A stretch of DNA of 34,284 nucleotides from an uncultured Bacteroidales bacterium (GCA_900316525.1 ONDF01000026.1:3233-37516); one strand, 5' to 3'; shown: positions 15,058 through 23,428, counted from the first letter of the stretch. Notes: generated by a model not told the origin, from the sequence alone. Translations and numbers: made by a program.

Positions 15058-17688
15058 ATGGACAAACTGTTTCTCATTGACGGACACGCGCTCGTCTTCA
15101 AGATGTACTACGCCTTCCTGCGAAGGCCGATGATCAACTCGAAGGGAGCGGACATGTCCATCCTGTACGGCTTTACGAAGTACCTGCTGGAGATGGTGGA
15201 GCGGGAGAAGCCCACGCATCTGGCGGTGGCCTTCGACCCGCCGGGCGGCACCTTCCGCAACGAGCTGTACCCTGAATACAAGGGCACGCGCCCGCCCACT
15301 CCGCAGCTGATCATCGACGCGCTGGAGCCCCTCACGGAGCTGGTGCAGGCGATGAACATCCCCGTGCTGATGATCAAGGGGTTCGAGGCCGACGACGTCA
15401 TCGGCTCGATGGCCCTCCGCAGCGCGCGGGAAGGGATGGACGTGTATATGGTCACGCCCGACAAGGACTACGGCCAGCTCATCTCGGAGCACGTTTTCCA
15501 GTACAAGCCCGGGAAATCCGGCGGCGACGACGAGATCGTCGACCGCACCGCCATCTGCGAGAAATGGGGCATCCTGGACCCGGTCCAGATCATCGACATG
15601 CTCGCCATCTGCGGCGACTCGGCGGACAACGTGCCGGGCGTCAAGGGCGTCGGCGAGGTGGGCGCCGGGAAGCTGATTTCCAAGTACGGCAGCATCGAGA
15701 ACATCTATGCCCATCTGGCTGAGCTCTCCCCGCGCCAGCAGGCGCAGTTCGAGGAGGCGCGGAGCTACATCGGCCTGTCCAAGGAGCTCGTGACCATCAA
15801 GACCGACATCCCGCTGGAAACGACCGCGGAGGATATGCGGCTGGACATGAACTTCTCCCCCGCCATCGCGGACCTCTTCGAGAAGTACGAGTTCAACTCC
15901 CTCAAGCGATTCATCGCGCACGTGGGGCCCTCGGCGGCCTCGCAGGAGAGAAAAGAGTTCATTGTCAATGATATAACGCCTGCCGAAATGGTCCAGGCGG
16001 TCCGCGCAAAGGGTTGCTGCGGCCTCATCACCGAGGCCTATGCCGAGGGCATCTTCGCCCCCGTCAAGCGAGTCATCCTCGGCTGCGAGGACAAGGCCTG
16101 CACCGTTCCCGGGGACCGGCTGGACGCCGTCCGGGCCGTCCTGGAGGACGCTTCCATCGACAAATACGGCTACGACCTCAAGCTGCAGGCGAACCTCCTC
16201 GCCCATGCGGGCATCGCGCTGGAGGGCCGCTGGTACGACATCCCGCTGATGCACTACCTCATCGACCCGGAGAAGAGCCACGCCGTGGACATCCTCGCGC
16301 GGAGCTACCTCAACGTCGAACTGCAGGAGGCCCCGGCGGAGACCGGGACGGGCTCGCTGTTCGACGAGGCGCCCGAGGAGACCGCGGCCTCCCGCTCCCG
16401 CGAGGCGGCCGCCCTCGTCCTCCTCGGCGGCAAGGTCCTCGACGAGCTCGCCGACCGGAAGCATCTCTACGATGACATGGAGGAGCCGCTCTCCAAGGTG
16501 CTCGCGAAGATGGAGCGCGCCGGCGTGAAGGTGGACCTGCGGCAGCTGGACCAGTTCGCCCAGGGGCTCCGGAAGGAGCTCGAGGAGCGGCAGGCGCACA
16601 TCCGGGAGATGGTCGGCGAACCCGACCTGAACATCTCTTCTCCCAAGCAGGTGGGCGACATCCTGTTCGACAAGCTGAAGCTGGACCCGAAGGCCAAGAA
16701 GAGCGCCCGGGGCCAGTATTCCACCGACGAGGCCACCCTCCTCGCCATCGCGGACCGGCATCCCGTCGTGGACGAGATCCTGGAGTTCCGGGCCGTCAAG
16801 AAACTGTTATCGACCTATATCGAGCCGTTCCCGGCCTATGTATCGCCCGTGGACGGCCGTGTCCATACGACATTCAATCAGGCGCTTACGGCCACCGGCC
16901 GCCTGTCCAGCTCGAACCCGAACCTGCAGAACATCCCCATCCGCACCGAACGCGGCAAGGAGATCCGCAAGGCCTTCATCCCAGGGACGCCGGAGGGCGT
17001 GATCGTGTCGGCGGACTACTCCCAGATCGAGCTCCGCATCATGGCGCACCTCAGCCAGGACGGGCACCTTGTGAAGGCGTTCCGCGACGGAGATGACGTC
17101 CATGCCGCCACGGCGGCGAAGATCTACGGCATCCCCCTGTCCGAGGTGACGCGCGAGCAGCGCGGCCGCGCCAAGACGGCGAACTTCGGCATCATGTACG
17201 GCATCTCGTCCTTCGGCCTCGCGCAGCGGCTGCACCTGGGCCGGAAGGAAGCCAAGGACCTGATCGACGGCTACTTCGCCTCCTTCCCCGCCATCCGTTC
17301 GTTCATCGACGACAGCATCGGCTTCGCCCGCGAGAACGGGTACGTGGAGACGCTCTTCGGCCGCCGCCGCTACCTGCCGGACATCAACGCGAAGAACGCC
17401 ACCGTGCGCTCCCTGGCCGAGCGCAACGCCGTCAACGCCCCCATCCAGGGCACCGCGGCGGACATCATCAAGCTCGCGATGATCGGGGTGGACAAGCGCC
17501 TCACGGAGGCCGGGCTCAAGAGCCGGATGGTCCTGCAGATCCACGACGAACTGATGTTCGACGCCCTCCCGGAGGAGGTTCCGGCGCTGAAGAAGATCGT
17601 CGTCGATGTGATGGAAAATGTCCTGAAACTGTCCGTCCCGCTCACGGTGGAGTGCAGCGACGGCAAGAACTGGCTGGAGGCGCACTGA
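15058..17688 (+). CDS. polA: DNA polymerase I
   Basis: An 876-residue A-family polymerase for Okazaki-fragment maturation and repair. Domain order: 5'-3' exonuclease (1-290, with FLIDGH, GFEADDVIG at 108-116, DKDYGQL and GDSADNVPGVKGVG), a shortened 3'-5' exonuclease-like domain (about 300-465) and the polymerase (from about 470). Polymerase motifs are intact: DYSQIELR at 653-660, R704/K706 with NFGIMYG at 709-715, and QIHDEL at 827-832. In the proofreading domain the first catalytic Asp of Exo I is Ile (LITEA at 323-327), the Exo II Asp aligns with Q377 and the Exo III Asp with Ala in SREAAALVL, so proofreading is probably lost. I chose ATG 15058 over a TTG nine bases upstream. Its stop is one base from the sigma-factor start. 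Confidence 0.97.
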   Translation: MDKLFLIDGHALVFKMYYAFLRRPMINSKGADMSILYGFTKYLLEMVEREKPTHLAVAFDPPGGTFRNELYPEYKGTRPPTPQLIIDALEPLTELVQAMNIPVLMIKGFEADDVIGSMALRSAREGMDVYMVTPDKDYGQLISEHVFQYKPGKSGGDDEIVDRTAICEKWGILDPVQIIDMLAICGDSADNVPGVKGVGEVGAGKLISKYGSIENIYAHLAELSPRQQAQFEEARSYIGLSKELVTIKTDIPLETTAEDMRLDMNFSPAIADLFEKYEFNSLKRFIAHVGPSAASQERKEFIVNDITPAEMVQAVRAKGCCGLITEAYAEGIFAPVKRVILGCEDKACTVPGDRLDAVRAVLEDASIDKYGYDLKLQANLLAHAGIALEGRWYDIPLMHYLIDPEKSHAVDILARSYLNVELQEAPAETGTGSLFDEAPEETAASRSREAAALVLLGGKVLDELADRKHLYDDMEEPLSKVLAKMERAGVKVDLRQLDQFAQGLRKELEERQAHIREMVGEPDLNISSPKQVGDILFDKLKLDPKAKKSARGQYSTDEATLLAIADRHPVVDEILEFRAVKKLLSTYIEPFPAYVSPVDGRVHTTFNQALTATGRLSSSNPNLQNIPIRTERGKEIRKAFIPGTPEGVIVSADYSQIELRIMAHLSQDGHLVKAFRDGDDVHAATAAKIYGIPLSEVTREQRGRAKTANFGIMYGISSFGLAQRLHLGRKEAKDLIDGYFASFPAIRSFIDDSIGFARENGYVETLFGRRRYLPDINAKNATVRSLAERNAVNAPIQGTAADIIKLAMIGVDKRLTEAGLKSRMVLQIHDELMFDALPEEVPALKKIVVDVMENVLKLSVPLTVECSDGKNWLEAH

Positions 17689-17689
17689 G

Positions 17690-18274
17690 ATGGGATACCT
17701 GGATATGCCTGAGAAAGAGCTGGTGCGCCGTGCCGTCGCCGGCGACCAGATGGCCTACCGCGCCATCTACCAGCTGCACGAGAAAGCCATCCGCGGGCGC
17801 GTGAGCGGCTATTTCAAGTGGAAGGCCGACGTGGACGACGTCGTGTCCGAAAGCTTCCAGAAAGCCTTCACGAACCTGCCGAGCTTCGACACCGAGCGCG
17901 AGCTGCGGCCGTGGCTGTCCACCATCGCCACCCACACCGCCCTGGACCACCTCGCCAGCATCAAGCGCGAGGACCAGAAGAAGGAGGGCATCCTGCTGAA
18001 AGCCGGAGAGGCCGGCCTCGAAGGGCAGGGCCCGCTCACCGACGTGGACCCGGAGGAGGAGATCATCAACGGGGAGAACCACGAGCGGCTGATGACCTTC
18101 ATCGAGGAACTGTCCCCCCTGTACAAGGAGGTGATGGTCAAGTATATGATCGAGGAGCTGGAATACGAGGAGATCGCCAAGGAACTGAAACTGGAGCTGA
18201 ATACGGTCCGCACCCGCATCCGCCGCGGCAAGCAGCAGCTGGCGGAGATGATGCTCCGAGGAGAAATCGAATGA
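17690..18274 (+). CDS. ECF-like sigma-70 family RNA polymerase sigma factor
   Basis: A 194-residue two-domain sigma factor. Seen: sigma-2 region at about 10-95, with AGDQMAYRAIYQLH, the core-binding/-10 helix DVDDVVSESFQKAF and RPWLSTIATHTALDHL; an acidic linker at 100-130; and a sigma-4 helix-turn-helix at 135-190 (LSPLYKEVMVKYMIEELEYEEIA, LNTVRTRIRRGKQQL). It sits one base after polA and overlaps rsmG by four bases (ATGA at 18271-18274), so it is translated with both. No anti-sigma gene is adjacent, unlike the FecI/FecR pairs frequent in Bacteroidetes. Target genes cannot be named. Confidence 0.92.
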   Translation: MGYLDMPEKELVRRAVAGDQMAYRAIYQLHEKAIRGRVSGYFKWKADVDDVVSESFQKAFTNLPSFDTERELRPWLSTIATHTALDHLASIKREDQKKEGILLKAGEAGLEGQGPLTDVDPEEEIINGENHERLMTFIEELSPLYKEVMVKYMIEELEYEEIAKELKLELNTVRTRIRRGKQQLAEMMLRGEIE

Positions 18275-18924
18275 CACCGCAGGAATTCATCGACTTTGTC
18301 CGGTCCGATTTCGACCTGACACCCGCGCAGGAGGAACAGTTCCTTGCCTGCGACGCCCTGTACCGCGACTGGAACGCGAAAATCAACGTGATCTCGCGGA
18401 AGGACATCGACGGTCTCTACGACCACCATGTCCTCCACTCCCTCGCCATCGCCCGCTACCTGCTCACGGAGCCGGAAACGCTGGAGAAGTTCCGCACGGC
18501 CGACGTCCTGGACCTCGGCACCGGCGGCGGCTTCCCGGGCATCCCGCTGGCCATCCTGTTCCCGGAGGCCCGGTTCACGCTGTGCGATTCCGTGGGCAAG
18601 AAAACCATCGTCGCCAAGGCCGTCGCCGAGGCGCTGGGGCTGAAGAACGTGGAAGTGGTCAACGCCCGGGCGGAATCCCTGCCGAAGCAGTTCCATTTCG
18701 TCGTCTCCCGCGCCGTCGCCTCGCTCCCGGACTTCTACCCCTGGGTGAAGGGCAAGTTCACCGACGGCATCCTCTACCTCAAGGGCGGCGACGTCGTCGA
18801 GGAGATCGCGGAAGTGATGGCCCGCCACCGCCTCCGCCGCGGCTCTGTCCACACCTGGCCCGTCTCCGCCTGGCTCCACGACGCGTACTACGACGGGAAA
18901 TTGGTGATTTTTATTGAAAAATAA
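18271..18924 (+). CDS. rsmG: 16S rRNA (guanine527-N7)-methyltransferase RsmG
   Basis: A 217-residue class I methyltransferase (GidB) that modifies G527 of 16S rRNA using S-adenosylmethionine. Seen: N-terminal NAKINVISRKDIDGLYDHHVLHS at 35-57, which is diagnostic for RsmG (quoted here in overlapping parts: NAKINVISRKD and YDHHVLHS), the SAM loop DLGTGGGFPGIPLA at 81-94, CDSVGKKT and SRAVASLPDF. The frame is open further upstream, but the ATG overlapping the sigma-factor stop gives the correct family start. Length is typical. It is followed by the rpmH promoter. Confidence 0.96.
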   Translation: MTPQEFIDFVRSDFDLTPAQEEQFLACDALYRDWNAKINVISRKDIDGLYDHHVLHSLAIARYLLTEPETLEKFRTADVLDLGTGGGFPGIPLAILFPEARFTLCDSVGKKTIVAKAVAEALGLKNVEVVNARAESLPKQFHFVVSRAVASLPDFYPWVKGKFTDGILYLKGGDVVEEIAEVMARHRLRRGSVHTWPVSAWLHDAYYDGKLVIFIEK

Positions 18925-18925
18925 A

Positions 18926-18957
18926 TTTGGCGGTTTCCCCCGAAATTGCTACCTTTG
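18926..18957 (+). promoter_or_regulatory. rpmH promoter
   Basis: TTTG (18926-18929), a 20-base spacer and TACCTTTG (18950-18957) match the Bacteroidetes consensus fully. It lies 54 bases before the rpmH ATG in an AT-rich gap. This is the best promoter match in the window. Confidence 0.75.
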
Positions 18958-19011
18958 CAGTCCGTCCGTGAAAACGGCTCCAAATCAGCAAAAATATAAA
19001 AGATAAATACG

Positions 19012-19164
19012 ATGAAAAGAACATTTCAACCCTCCAACCGCAAGCGCGTGAACAAGCACGGCTTCCGCGCCCGCATGGCTTCCGCCAACGGCCGCCGCGT
19101 GCTCTCCGCCCGTCGTCGTCACTGCCGCAAGAAGCTCACCGTCTCCGACGAGGACCGCTGGTAG
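19012..19164 (+). CDS. rpmH: 50S ribosomal protein L34
   Basis: A 50-residue, very basic ribosomal protein of the large subunit. Seen: [20 protein letters not shown] at residues 1-20, followed by [16 protein letters not shown] and KKLTVSD, the nearly invariant L34 pattern. Bacteroidetes L34 usually has a lysine-glycine in the RRRAKGRKK stretch; here it reads RRRHCRKK. It has its own strong promoter and is followed by a hairpin terminator, so it is a monocistronic unit. The usual neighbour rnpA is absent. Confidence 0.97.
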   Translation: MKRTFQPSNRKRVNKHGFRARMASANGRRVLSARRRHCRKKLTVSDEDRW

Positions 19165-19188
19165 TCGATCGCCGCATCAGAAACTGAA

Positions 19189-19222
19189 ACAGGCTTCGGG
19201 AAATCCGAAGCCTGTTTTTTTA
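19189..19222. terminator. Intrinsic terminator after rpmH, shared with the convergent operon
   Basis: An 11-bp perfect stem, ACAGGCTTCGG (19189-19199) with CCGAAGCCTGT (19205-19215), has a five-base loop and is followed by a run of T. It ends rpmH and stands just past the stop of the convergent pseudouridine synthase gene, where the opposite strand has a weaker T-rich tail. Confidence 0.85.
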
Positions 19223-19223
19223 T

Positions 19224-19928
19224 TTACACCCCTTTCCAGGAGGCTGGGACGGGCGCTTCGAGGAAGAGTTCCGTTTTCTTCACCGGGTGGATGAAGCGGA
19301 TGGAGCGGGCGTGAAGGGAGATGCCGCCGTCAGGGTTGGAGCGGGGGGCGCCGTACTTGAGGTCGCCCTTGATGGGGCAGCCGATGTGCGCGAGCTGGCA
19401 GCGGATCTGGTGGTGGCGGCCGGTGAGGAGTTCCACTTCCACCAGGTGATACCGCTCGGTGCTTTTCAAGAACGTGTACTTCAGTTTCGCTTCCTTCGCC
19501 TCTCCCCCGGGGCCCTTGGCGATGAAGGACTTGTTGAGTTTCTCGTTGCGGGTCATCCAGTCCGTGAGCAAGGCCGTTTCCGGAGACGGTTTCCCGCAGC
19601 ACAGCGCCCAGTAGGTCTTGTGGACCTCCCCGTTACGGAACATCGCATTCAGGCGCTCCAGGGCCTTGGACGTTTTCGCGAACAGGCAGATGCCGCTCAC
19701 GGGGCGGTCCAGGCGGTGCGGGACGCCCATGAACACCTGGCCGGGCTTGGCGTCGCGCTGGGCGATGAAGGCCTTGAGCGTCTCGCTCACCGGCTCGTCG
19801 CCCGTCTTGTCGCCCTGGACAATCTCACCTGCCCGTTTGTTGAAAACGAGCAGGTGGTTGTCTTCAAAGAGAATCCGGGACGCGAGGTCCCGGAATTCCC
19901 GTTCGTCAAGCGTTCTATAGACGCTCAT
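19224..19928 (-). CDS. RluA-family RNA pseudouridine synthase
   Basis: A 234-residue pseudouridine synthase that isomerises uridine in rRNA or tRNA. Seen: LFEDNHLLVFNKRAG at 20-34, the catalytic motif HRLDRPVSGI at 71-80 with nucleophile D74, KTYWALCCG, and LLTGRHHQIRCQLAHIGCPI with the conserved RHHQIR. It lacks an N-terminal S4 domain, as in RluA- and RluC/D-short relatives (TruC/RluA group). Target uridine is not predictable. It begins one base after the purine permease stop, making it the last gene of the nucleobase-uptake operon; a thematic link via uridine chemistry is possible but unproved. Confidence 0.93.
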   Translation of the reverse strand: MSVYRTLDEREFRDLASRILFEDNHLLVFNKRAGEIVQGDKTGDEPVSETLKAFIAQRDAKPGQVFMGVPHRLDRPVSGICLFAKTSKALERLNAMFRNGEVHKTYWALCCGKPSPETALLTDWMTRNEKLNKSFIAKGPGGEAKEAKLKYTFLKSTERYHLVEVELLTGRHHQIRCQLAHIGCPIKGDLKYGAPRSNPDGGISLHARSIRFIHPVKKTELFLEAPVPASWKGV

Positions 19929-19929
19929 C

Positions 19930-21249
19930 CTAGATGAAGATGTACTTGCAGATGAACAGCGCGGCCAGCACCCACATCGTCGGGGAAATCTTTTTGAACT
20001 TGCCCGCGCAGGCGTTCAGGAGCACGTAGGAGATCACGCCGAGGAGGATACCGTCGGAGATGGAGTAGGCGACGGGCATCATCAGGATGGTGATGAACGC
20101 CGGGATGCTCTCGGAATAGTTCTCCCAGTCGATCTTCGCGACCGGGCTCATCATCATCACACCGACAATCACCAGGGCCGGAGCCGTGGCGGCGCCGGGG
20201 ATGGCGAGGAAGATCGGGGAGAAGAGGAGGGCCAGGGCGAAGAGGGCCGCGACCGTGAAGGCGGTGAGGCCGGTACGGCCGCCCTCGCCCACGCCGGATG
20301 CGCTCTCGACGTAGGTCGTGGTGGTGGAGGTGCCGAGGCAGGCGCCGCAGACGGTGGCGATGGAGTCGGCCATGAACATCTTGTCGATGCCGTCCACATT
20401 GCCCTTCTCATCCACCATGCCGGCCTTCTGGGAGACACCGATGATGGTGCCCATCGTGTCGAACATGTCGATGAACAGGAAGGTGAAGACGACCGCGAGC
20501 ATGTCCCAGCTCAGGATCTGGCTCCATTCGAACTTCAGGAAGATGGGGGCGACGCTGTCCGGGGCGGAAATGACGCCGGAGAACTTCGTCAGGGCTTCGC
20601 CGGAGGCGGGATCCTTGATGAACAGGCCGATGATCGCGGTCACGAGGATGCCGATCAGGATGCTGCCCTTGACCTTCAGGATCACGAGGGCGCCGGTGAT
20701 GACAATGCCGATGATGCCGAGGAGGGCGGCGCCGTGGGTGATGTCCCCGAGGGAGACGAGGGTGGAGTCGTTGTTCGCGATGATGCCGGCGTTCTGCAGG
20801 CCGATGAAGGCGATGAACAGGCCGATGCCCGCGCCGATGGCGTGCTTGAGCGAGAGCGGAATCGCGTTCAGGATCCAGGAGCGCACTTTCGTGAGCGTGA
20901 GGATGATGAAGAGGATACCCTCCAGGAACACGGCCGTCAGGGCGAACTGCCAGGAGTGGCCCATCGTCAGGCACACCGTGAACACGAAGAAGGCGTTGAG
21001 GCCCATACCCGGAGCGAGGGCGAACGGTTTCTTGGCGTAGAACGCCATCACGAGCGTGCCGACGAGGGCCGCAAGGGCGGTGGCGGTGAAGACGGCCCCC
21101 TTGGGCATGTCGAGGGCGCTGAAGATGCTCGGGTTGACGGCCAGGATGTAGGCCATCGTCAGGAACGTGGTGATGCCCGCGACAATCTCGGTCCGGACAT
21201 TGTGCTTCGCGGAATCGAACCCGAAAGCTTTGGTCAGGAAGTTAGCCAT
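19930..21249 (-). CDS. NCS2-family purine (adenine/guanine/hypoxanthine) permease, AzgA type
   Basis: A 439-residue membrane protein of the AzgA branch of the NCS2 family, which imports purine bases by proton symport at the inner membrane. Seen: GITTFLTMAYILAVNPSIF at 25-43, KKPFALAPGMGLNAFF at 73-88, FIDMFDTMGTIIGV at 259-272, and GTSTTTTYVESASGVGEGGR at 306-325, all strong AzgA/PbuG signatures, plus about 12-14 hydrophobic spans. It starts twelve bases after the DUF5020 channel gene and shares its operon with a uracil-type permease, so the operon would cover both purines and pyrimidines. Confidence 0.95.
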   Translation of the reverse strand: MANFLTKAFGFDSAKHNVRTEIVAGITTFLTMAYILAVNPSIFSALDMPKGAVFTATALAALVGTLVMAFYAKKPFALAPGMGLNAFFVFTVCLTMGHSWQFALTAVFLEGILFIILTLTKVRSWILNAIPLSLKHAIGAGIGLFIAFIGLQNAGIIANNDSTLVSLGDITHGAALLGIIGIVITGALVILKVKGSILIGILVTAIIGLFIKDPASGEALTKFSGVISAPDSVAPIFLKFEWSQILSWDMLAVVFTFLFIDMFDTMGTIIGVSQKAGMVDEKGNVDGIDKMFMADSIATVCGACLGTSTTTTYVESASGVGEGGRTGLTAFTVAALFALALLFSPIFLAIPGAATAPALVIVGVMMMSPVAKIDWENYSESIPAFITILMMPVAYSISDGILLGVISYVLLNACAGKFKKISPTMWVLAALFICKYIFI

Positions 21250-21261
21250 CGTTCTCAGGAA

Positions 21262-21954
21262 TTAGAAAACCCACTTGGTGCCGATGCATGGCATCACATT
21301 GAACTTCTTGCCGGTGGAGAACTCCAGGCCGCCGAAGTTGTAGCTGAGCTCGACCTCGCCGCCGATGTTGAAGTGGTCGCCGATGCCGTACCAGAGCTGG
21401 GGCTCGGAAAGGACCACCAGGTTGTCATACTCGCACCAGAAATCCACGAAGCCGGAGAAGCGGAGTTTTTCCAGGCCGAACAGGTCCTGGCAGCCCCAGA
21501 CCGCCGTGAACTGCAGAGGAACATTGGACGGCATCTTGACGAACTTCTTGTACAGCACTTTCAGGTTCAGGGTGTTCTTGAAATCCCCGCTGTGCAGGAA
21601 CCAGTCCACGCCCACGAGGAACGCGCTGTTGATGCCGAAGCCCAGGCCCAGGCCGCCGTTGTATTCCACCTGGAGGCTCAGCGGTGCGAGGGCCGTGTCA
21701 TTCCAGAAGTTCAGGCAGCGGGCGATCTCGAAATACGAGCCGCTCGGCGAGACGACCGTGTTGTCCACCTTGTTGTTGTAATCATAGTCGATGAAGAAGA
21801 AGGTGTTGCCCCAGTTGTCCTGATGGAATCCTTCCAGGGTGGTGGTGAAGTGCTTCCGACCGAAGTCGTAGAAGGTCTGGAAATTGGTCTGGGCGTGCAC
21901 GGTGGCACCCAGCGCCAAGGCTGCGACGGCAGCGACGAAGATCTTTTTGGACAT
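21262..21954 (-). CDS. DUF5020/Tsx-like outer-membrane channel protein
   Basis: A 230-residue predicted outer-membrane beta-barrel. Seen: signal peptide at 1-21 (cleavage after VHA-QT), then alternating amphipathic strands starting with FQTFYDFGRKHFTTTLEGF and WGNTFFFIDYDYN, a glycine-rich turn, GLGFGINSAFLVGVDWF, and a C-terminal strand ending in FNVMPCIGTKWVF with the aromatic last residue used for barrel insertion. This pattern resembles DUF5020 and the nucleoside-specific channel Tsx. Flanked on both sides by inner-membrane nucleobase permeases (20 and 12 bases away), it is probably their outer-membrane entry pore for nucleosides or bases. The function is inferred from fold and context. 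Confidence 0.82.
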   Translation of the reverse strand: MSKKIFVAAVAALALGATVHAQTNFQTFYDFGRKHFTTTLEGFHQDNWGNTFFFIDYDYNNKVDNTVVSPSGSYFEIARCLNFWNDTALAPLSLQVEYNGGLGLGFGINSAFLVGVDWFLHSGDFKNTLNLKVLYKKFVKMPSNVPLQFTAVWGCQDLFGLEKLRFSGFVDFWCEYDNLVVLSEPQLWYGIGDHFNIGGEVELSYNFGGLEFSTGKKFNVMPCIGTKWVF

Positions 21955-21974
21955 AATGCGTGGTTTAGGAAGAA

Positions 21975-23342
21975 TTATTCGGATTTTTTGTCTTTTCGGA
22001 GAGACGGGTTGATCTCGAAGTCGACGGCCTTGTCACCCTTCGGGTTCTTCCCGAACTCATAATCTTTTCCCGGCAGGATGGCGTTCAGAATGATGCCCAC
22101 GAGGGCGGCGACGGCGAGGCCGCTGAGCGAGGTGAATCCGAGGGAGATGCTGTCGTTCGCGCCGTACTTGATGCCGATGGCGAGCACCAGGATGAGGGCG
22201 GCGATGATGACGTTGCGGGAGGAGGTGAAATCGACCTGGTTGTCCACGATGTTGCGCACGCCCACGGCGGAGATCATACCGTACAGGACGAGGGAGACGC
22301 CGCCGATGGTGGCCGCCGGCATGGAGGCGATCAGGGCGGAGAACTTCGGGCAGAAGGACAGGACGATGGCGAAGCAGGCGGCGATGCGGATCACGCGGGG
22401 GTCATAGACCTTGGTGAGGTTCAGCACGCCGGTGTTCTCGCCGTAGGTGGTGTTCGCCGGGGCGCCGAACAGGGAGGCCAGGGCGGTGGCGAGACCGTCG
22501 CCCATCAGGGTGCGGTGCAGGCCCGGATCCTCCAGGTAGTTGATGCCCACGGTGGAGGAGATGGCGCACATGTCGCCGATGTGCTCGATCATCGTCGCGA
22601 GGGAGATCGGGAGGATGGCAATGATGGCGGAGACCACGAGGCCCCAGTTCGGATCCTGGAACACGTGGAAGGCGGTGTTCTGCCACTGGAACGGCACGCC
22701 GATCCAGGCGGCTTCCTTCACCGCGGAGAAGTCACAGAGGCCGAAGCAGGCGGCCACGACATAGGAGCCCAGCACGCCCAGCAGGATGGGGATGATCTTG
22801 ATCATCTTCTTGCCCCAGATGTTGCACACGATGATGATCAGGATCGCGAGGAGGGCGATCCACCAGTTCTGCGTGCAGTTCTGGATGGCCGATCCGGACA
22901 GCGTCAGACCGATCGCGATGATGATCGGGCCCGTCACGATGGGCGGGAAGAACCGCATCACCTTCTTCGCGCCGAAGGCTGCGAACAGGCCGGCGAGCAC
23001 GAAATAAAAAAGGCCTGCGCAGAAGACTCCGATGCAGGCGTAGGGAAGGGACTGGGCGGTGGAAAGACCTTGGGCTTCACCCATCGAGACGACGGCGGCA
23101 TACCCGCCGAGGAACGCGAAGGACGAGCCGAGGAACGCCGGGACCCGCATCTTGGTCAGGAGGTGGAACAGGAGAGTGCCGAGACCTGCGAAAAGCAGGG
23201 TGGCCGACATGGAGAGACCGGTGATGACCGGGACCAGGACCGTGGCTCCGAACATGGCGAACATGTGCTGGAGGCCGAGGGTAAGCATCTTCCCGGTGCC
23301 GAGGGCACGGGCATCGTAGATGGCTTGCTGCTGCTGTGACAT
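21975..23342 (-). CDS. uraA: NCS2-family uracil/xanthine permease, UraA type
   Basis: A 455-residue inner-membrane permease of the NAT/NCS2 family importing uracil or xanthine. Seen: LTLGLQHMFAMFGATVLVP at 20-38, SSFAFLGGYAAVV at 73-85, SLATMIEHIGDM at 247-258 with E253, and NTTYGENTGVLNLTKV at 297-311 with E302. These two glutamates match the substrate- and proton-binding pair known in E. coli UraA, favouring uracil. I chose the ATG at 23342 (MSQQQQAIYDA) over 23381 because the longer start would read through the promoter leader. It heads a four-gene operon. Confidence 0.94.
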   Translation of the reverse strand: MSQQQQAIYDARALGTGKMLTLGLQHMFAMFGATVLVPVITGLSMSATLLFAGLGTLLFHLLTKMRVPAFLGSSFAFLGGYAAVVSMGEAQGLSTAQSLPYACIGVFCAGLFYFVLAGLFAAFGAKKVMRFFPPIVTGPIIIAIGLTLSGSAIQNCTQNWWIALLAILIIIVCNIWGKKMIKIIPILLGVLGSYVVAACFGLCDFSAVKEAAWIGVPFQWQNTAFHVFQDPNWGLVVSAIIAILPISLATMIEHIGDMCAISSTVGINYLEDPGLHRTLMGDGLATALASLFGAPANTTYGENTGVLNLTKVYDPRVIRIAACFAIVLSFCPKFSALIASMPAATIGGVSLVLYGMISAVGVRNIVDNQVDFTSSRNVIIAALILVLAIGIKYGANDSISLGFTSLSGLAVAALVGIILNAILPGKDYEFGKNPKGDKAVDFEINPSLRKDKKSE

Positions 23343-23391
23343 TATGGTAGGTTTATAGGTTGTCCTTGCAAGGGGGTCCAATAACCGTAAA

Positions 23392-23423
23392 CAAAGTTAA
23401 CTTTTTCAACTTGAAATCGCCAA
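23392..23423 (-). promoter_or_regulatory. Promoter of the nucleobase-uptake operon
   Basis: Read on the minus strand, TTG (23421-23423), a 21-base spacer and TAACTTTG (23392-23399) fit the Bacteroidetes pattern. The leader to the uraA ATG is about 45 bases; I saw no riboswitch-sized structure in it. Confidence 0.6.
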
Positions 23424-23428
23424 TCAAG

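Noticed and set aside
15052..16761. A 569-codon minus-strand frame inside polA
   Set aside because: It mirrors the polA codon pattern and has no family motifs; the plus-strand frame contains the polymerase domains.
17818..18924. A longer start for rsmG reaching back into the sigma-factor gene
   Set aside because: The upstream part is an out-of-frame reading of the sigma factor rich in Arg and Pro; RsmG homology begins at the ATG at 18271.
23343..23391. A riboswitch in the uraA leader
   Set aside because: The leader is only about 45 bases, too short for known purine or PRPP riboswitches, and no conserved core was seen.
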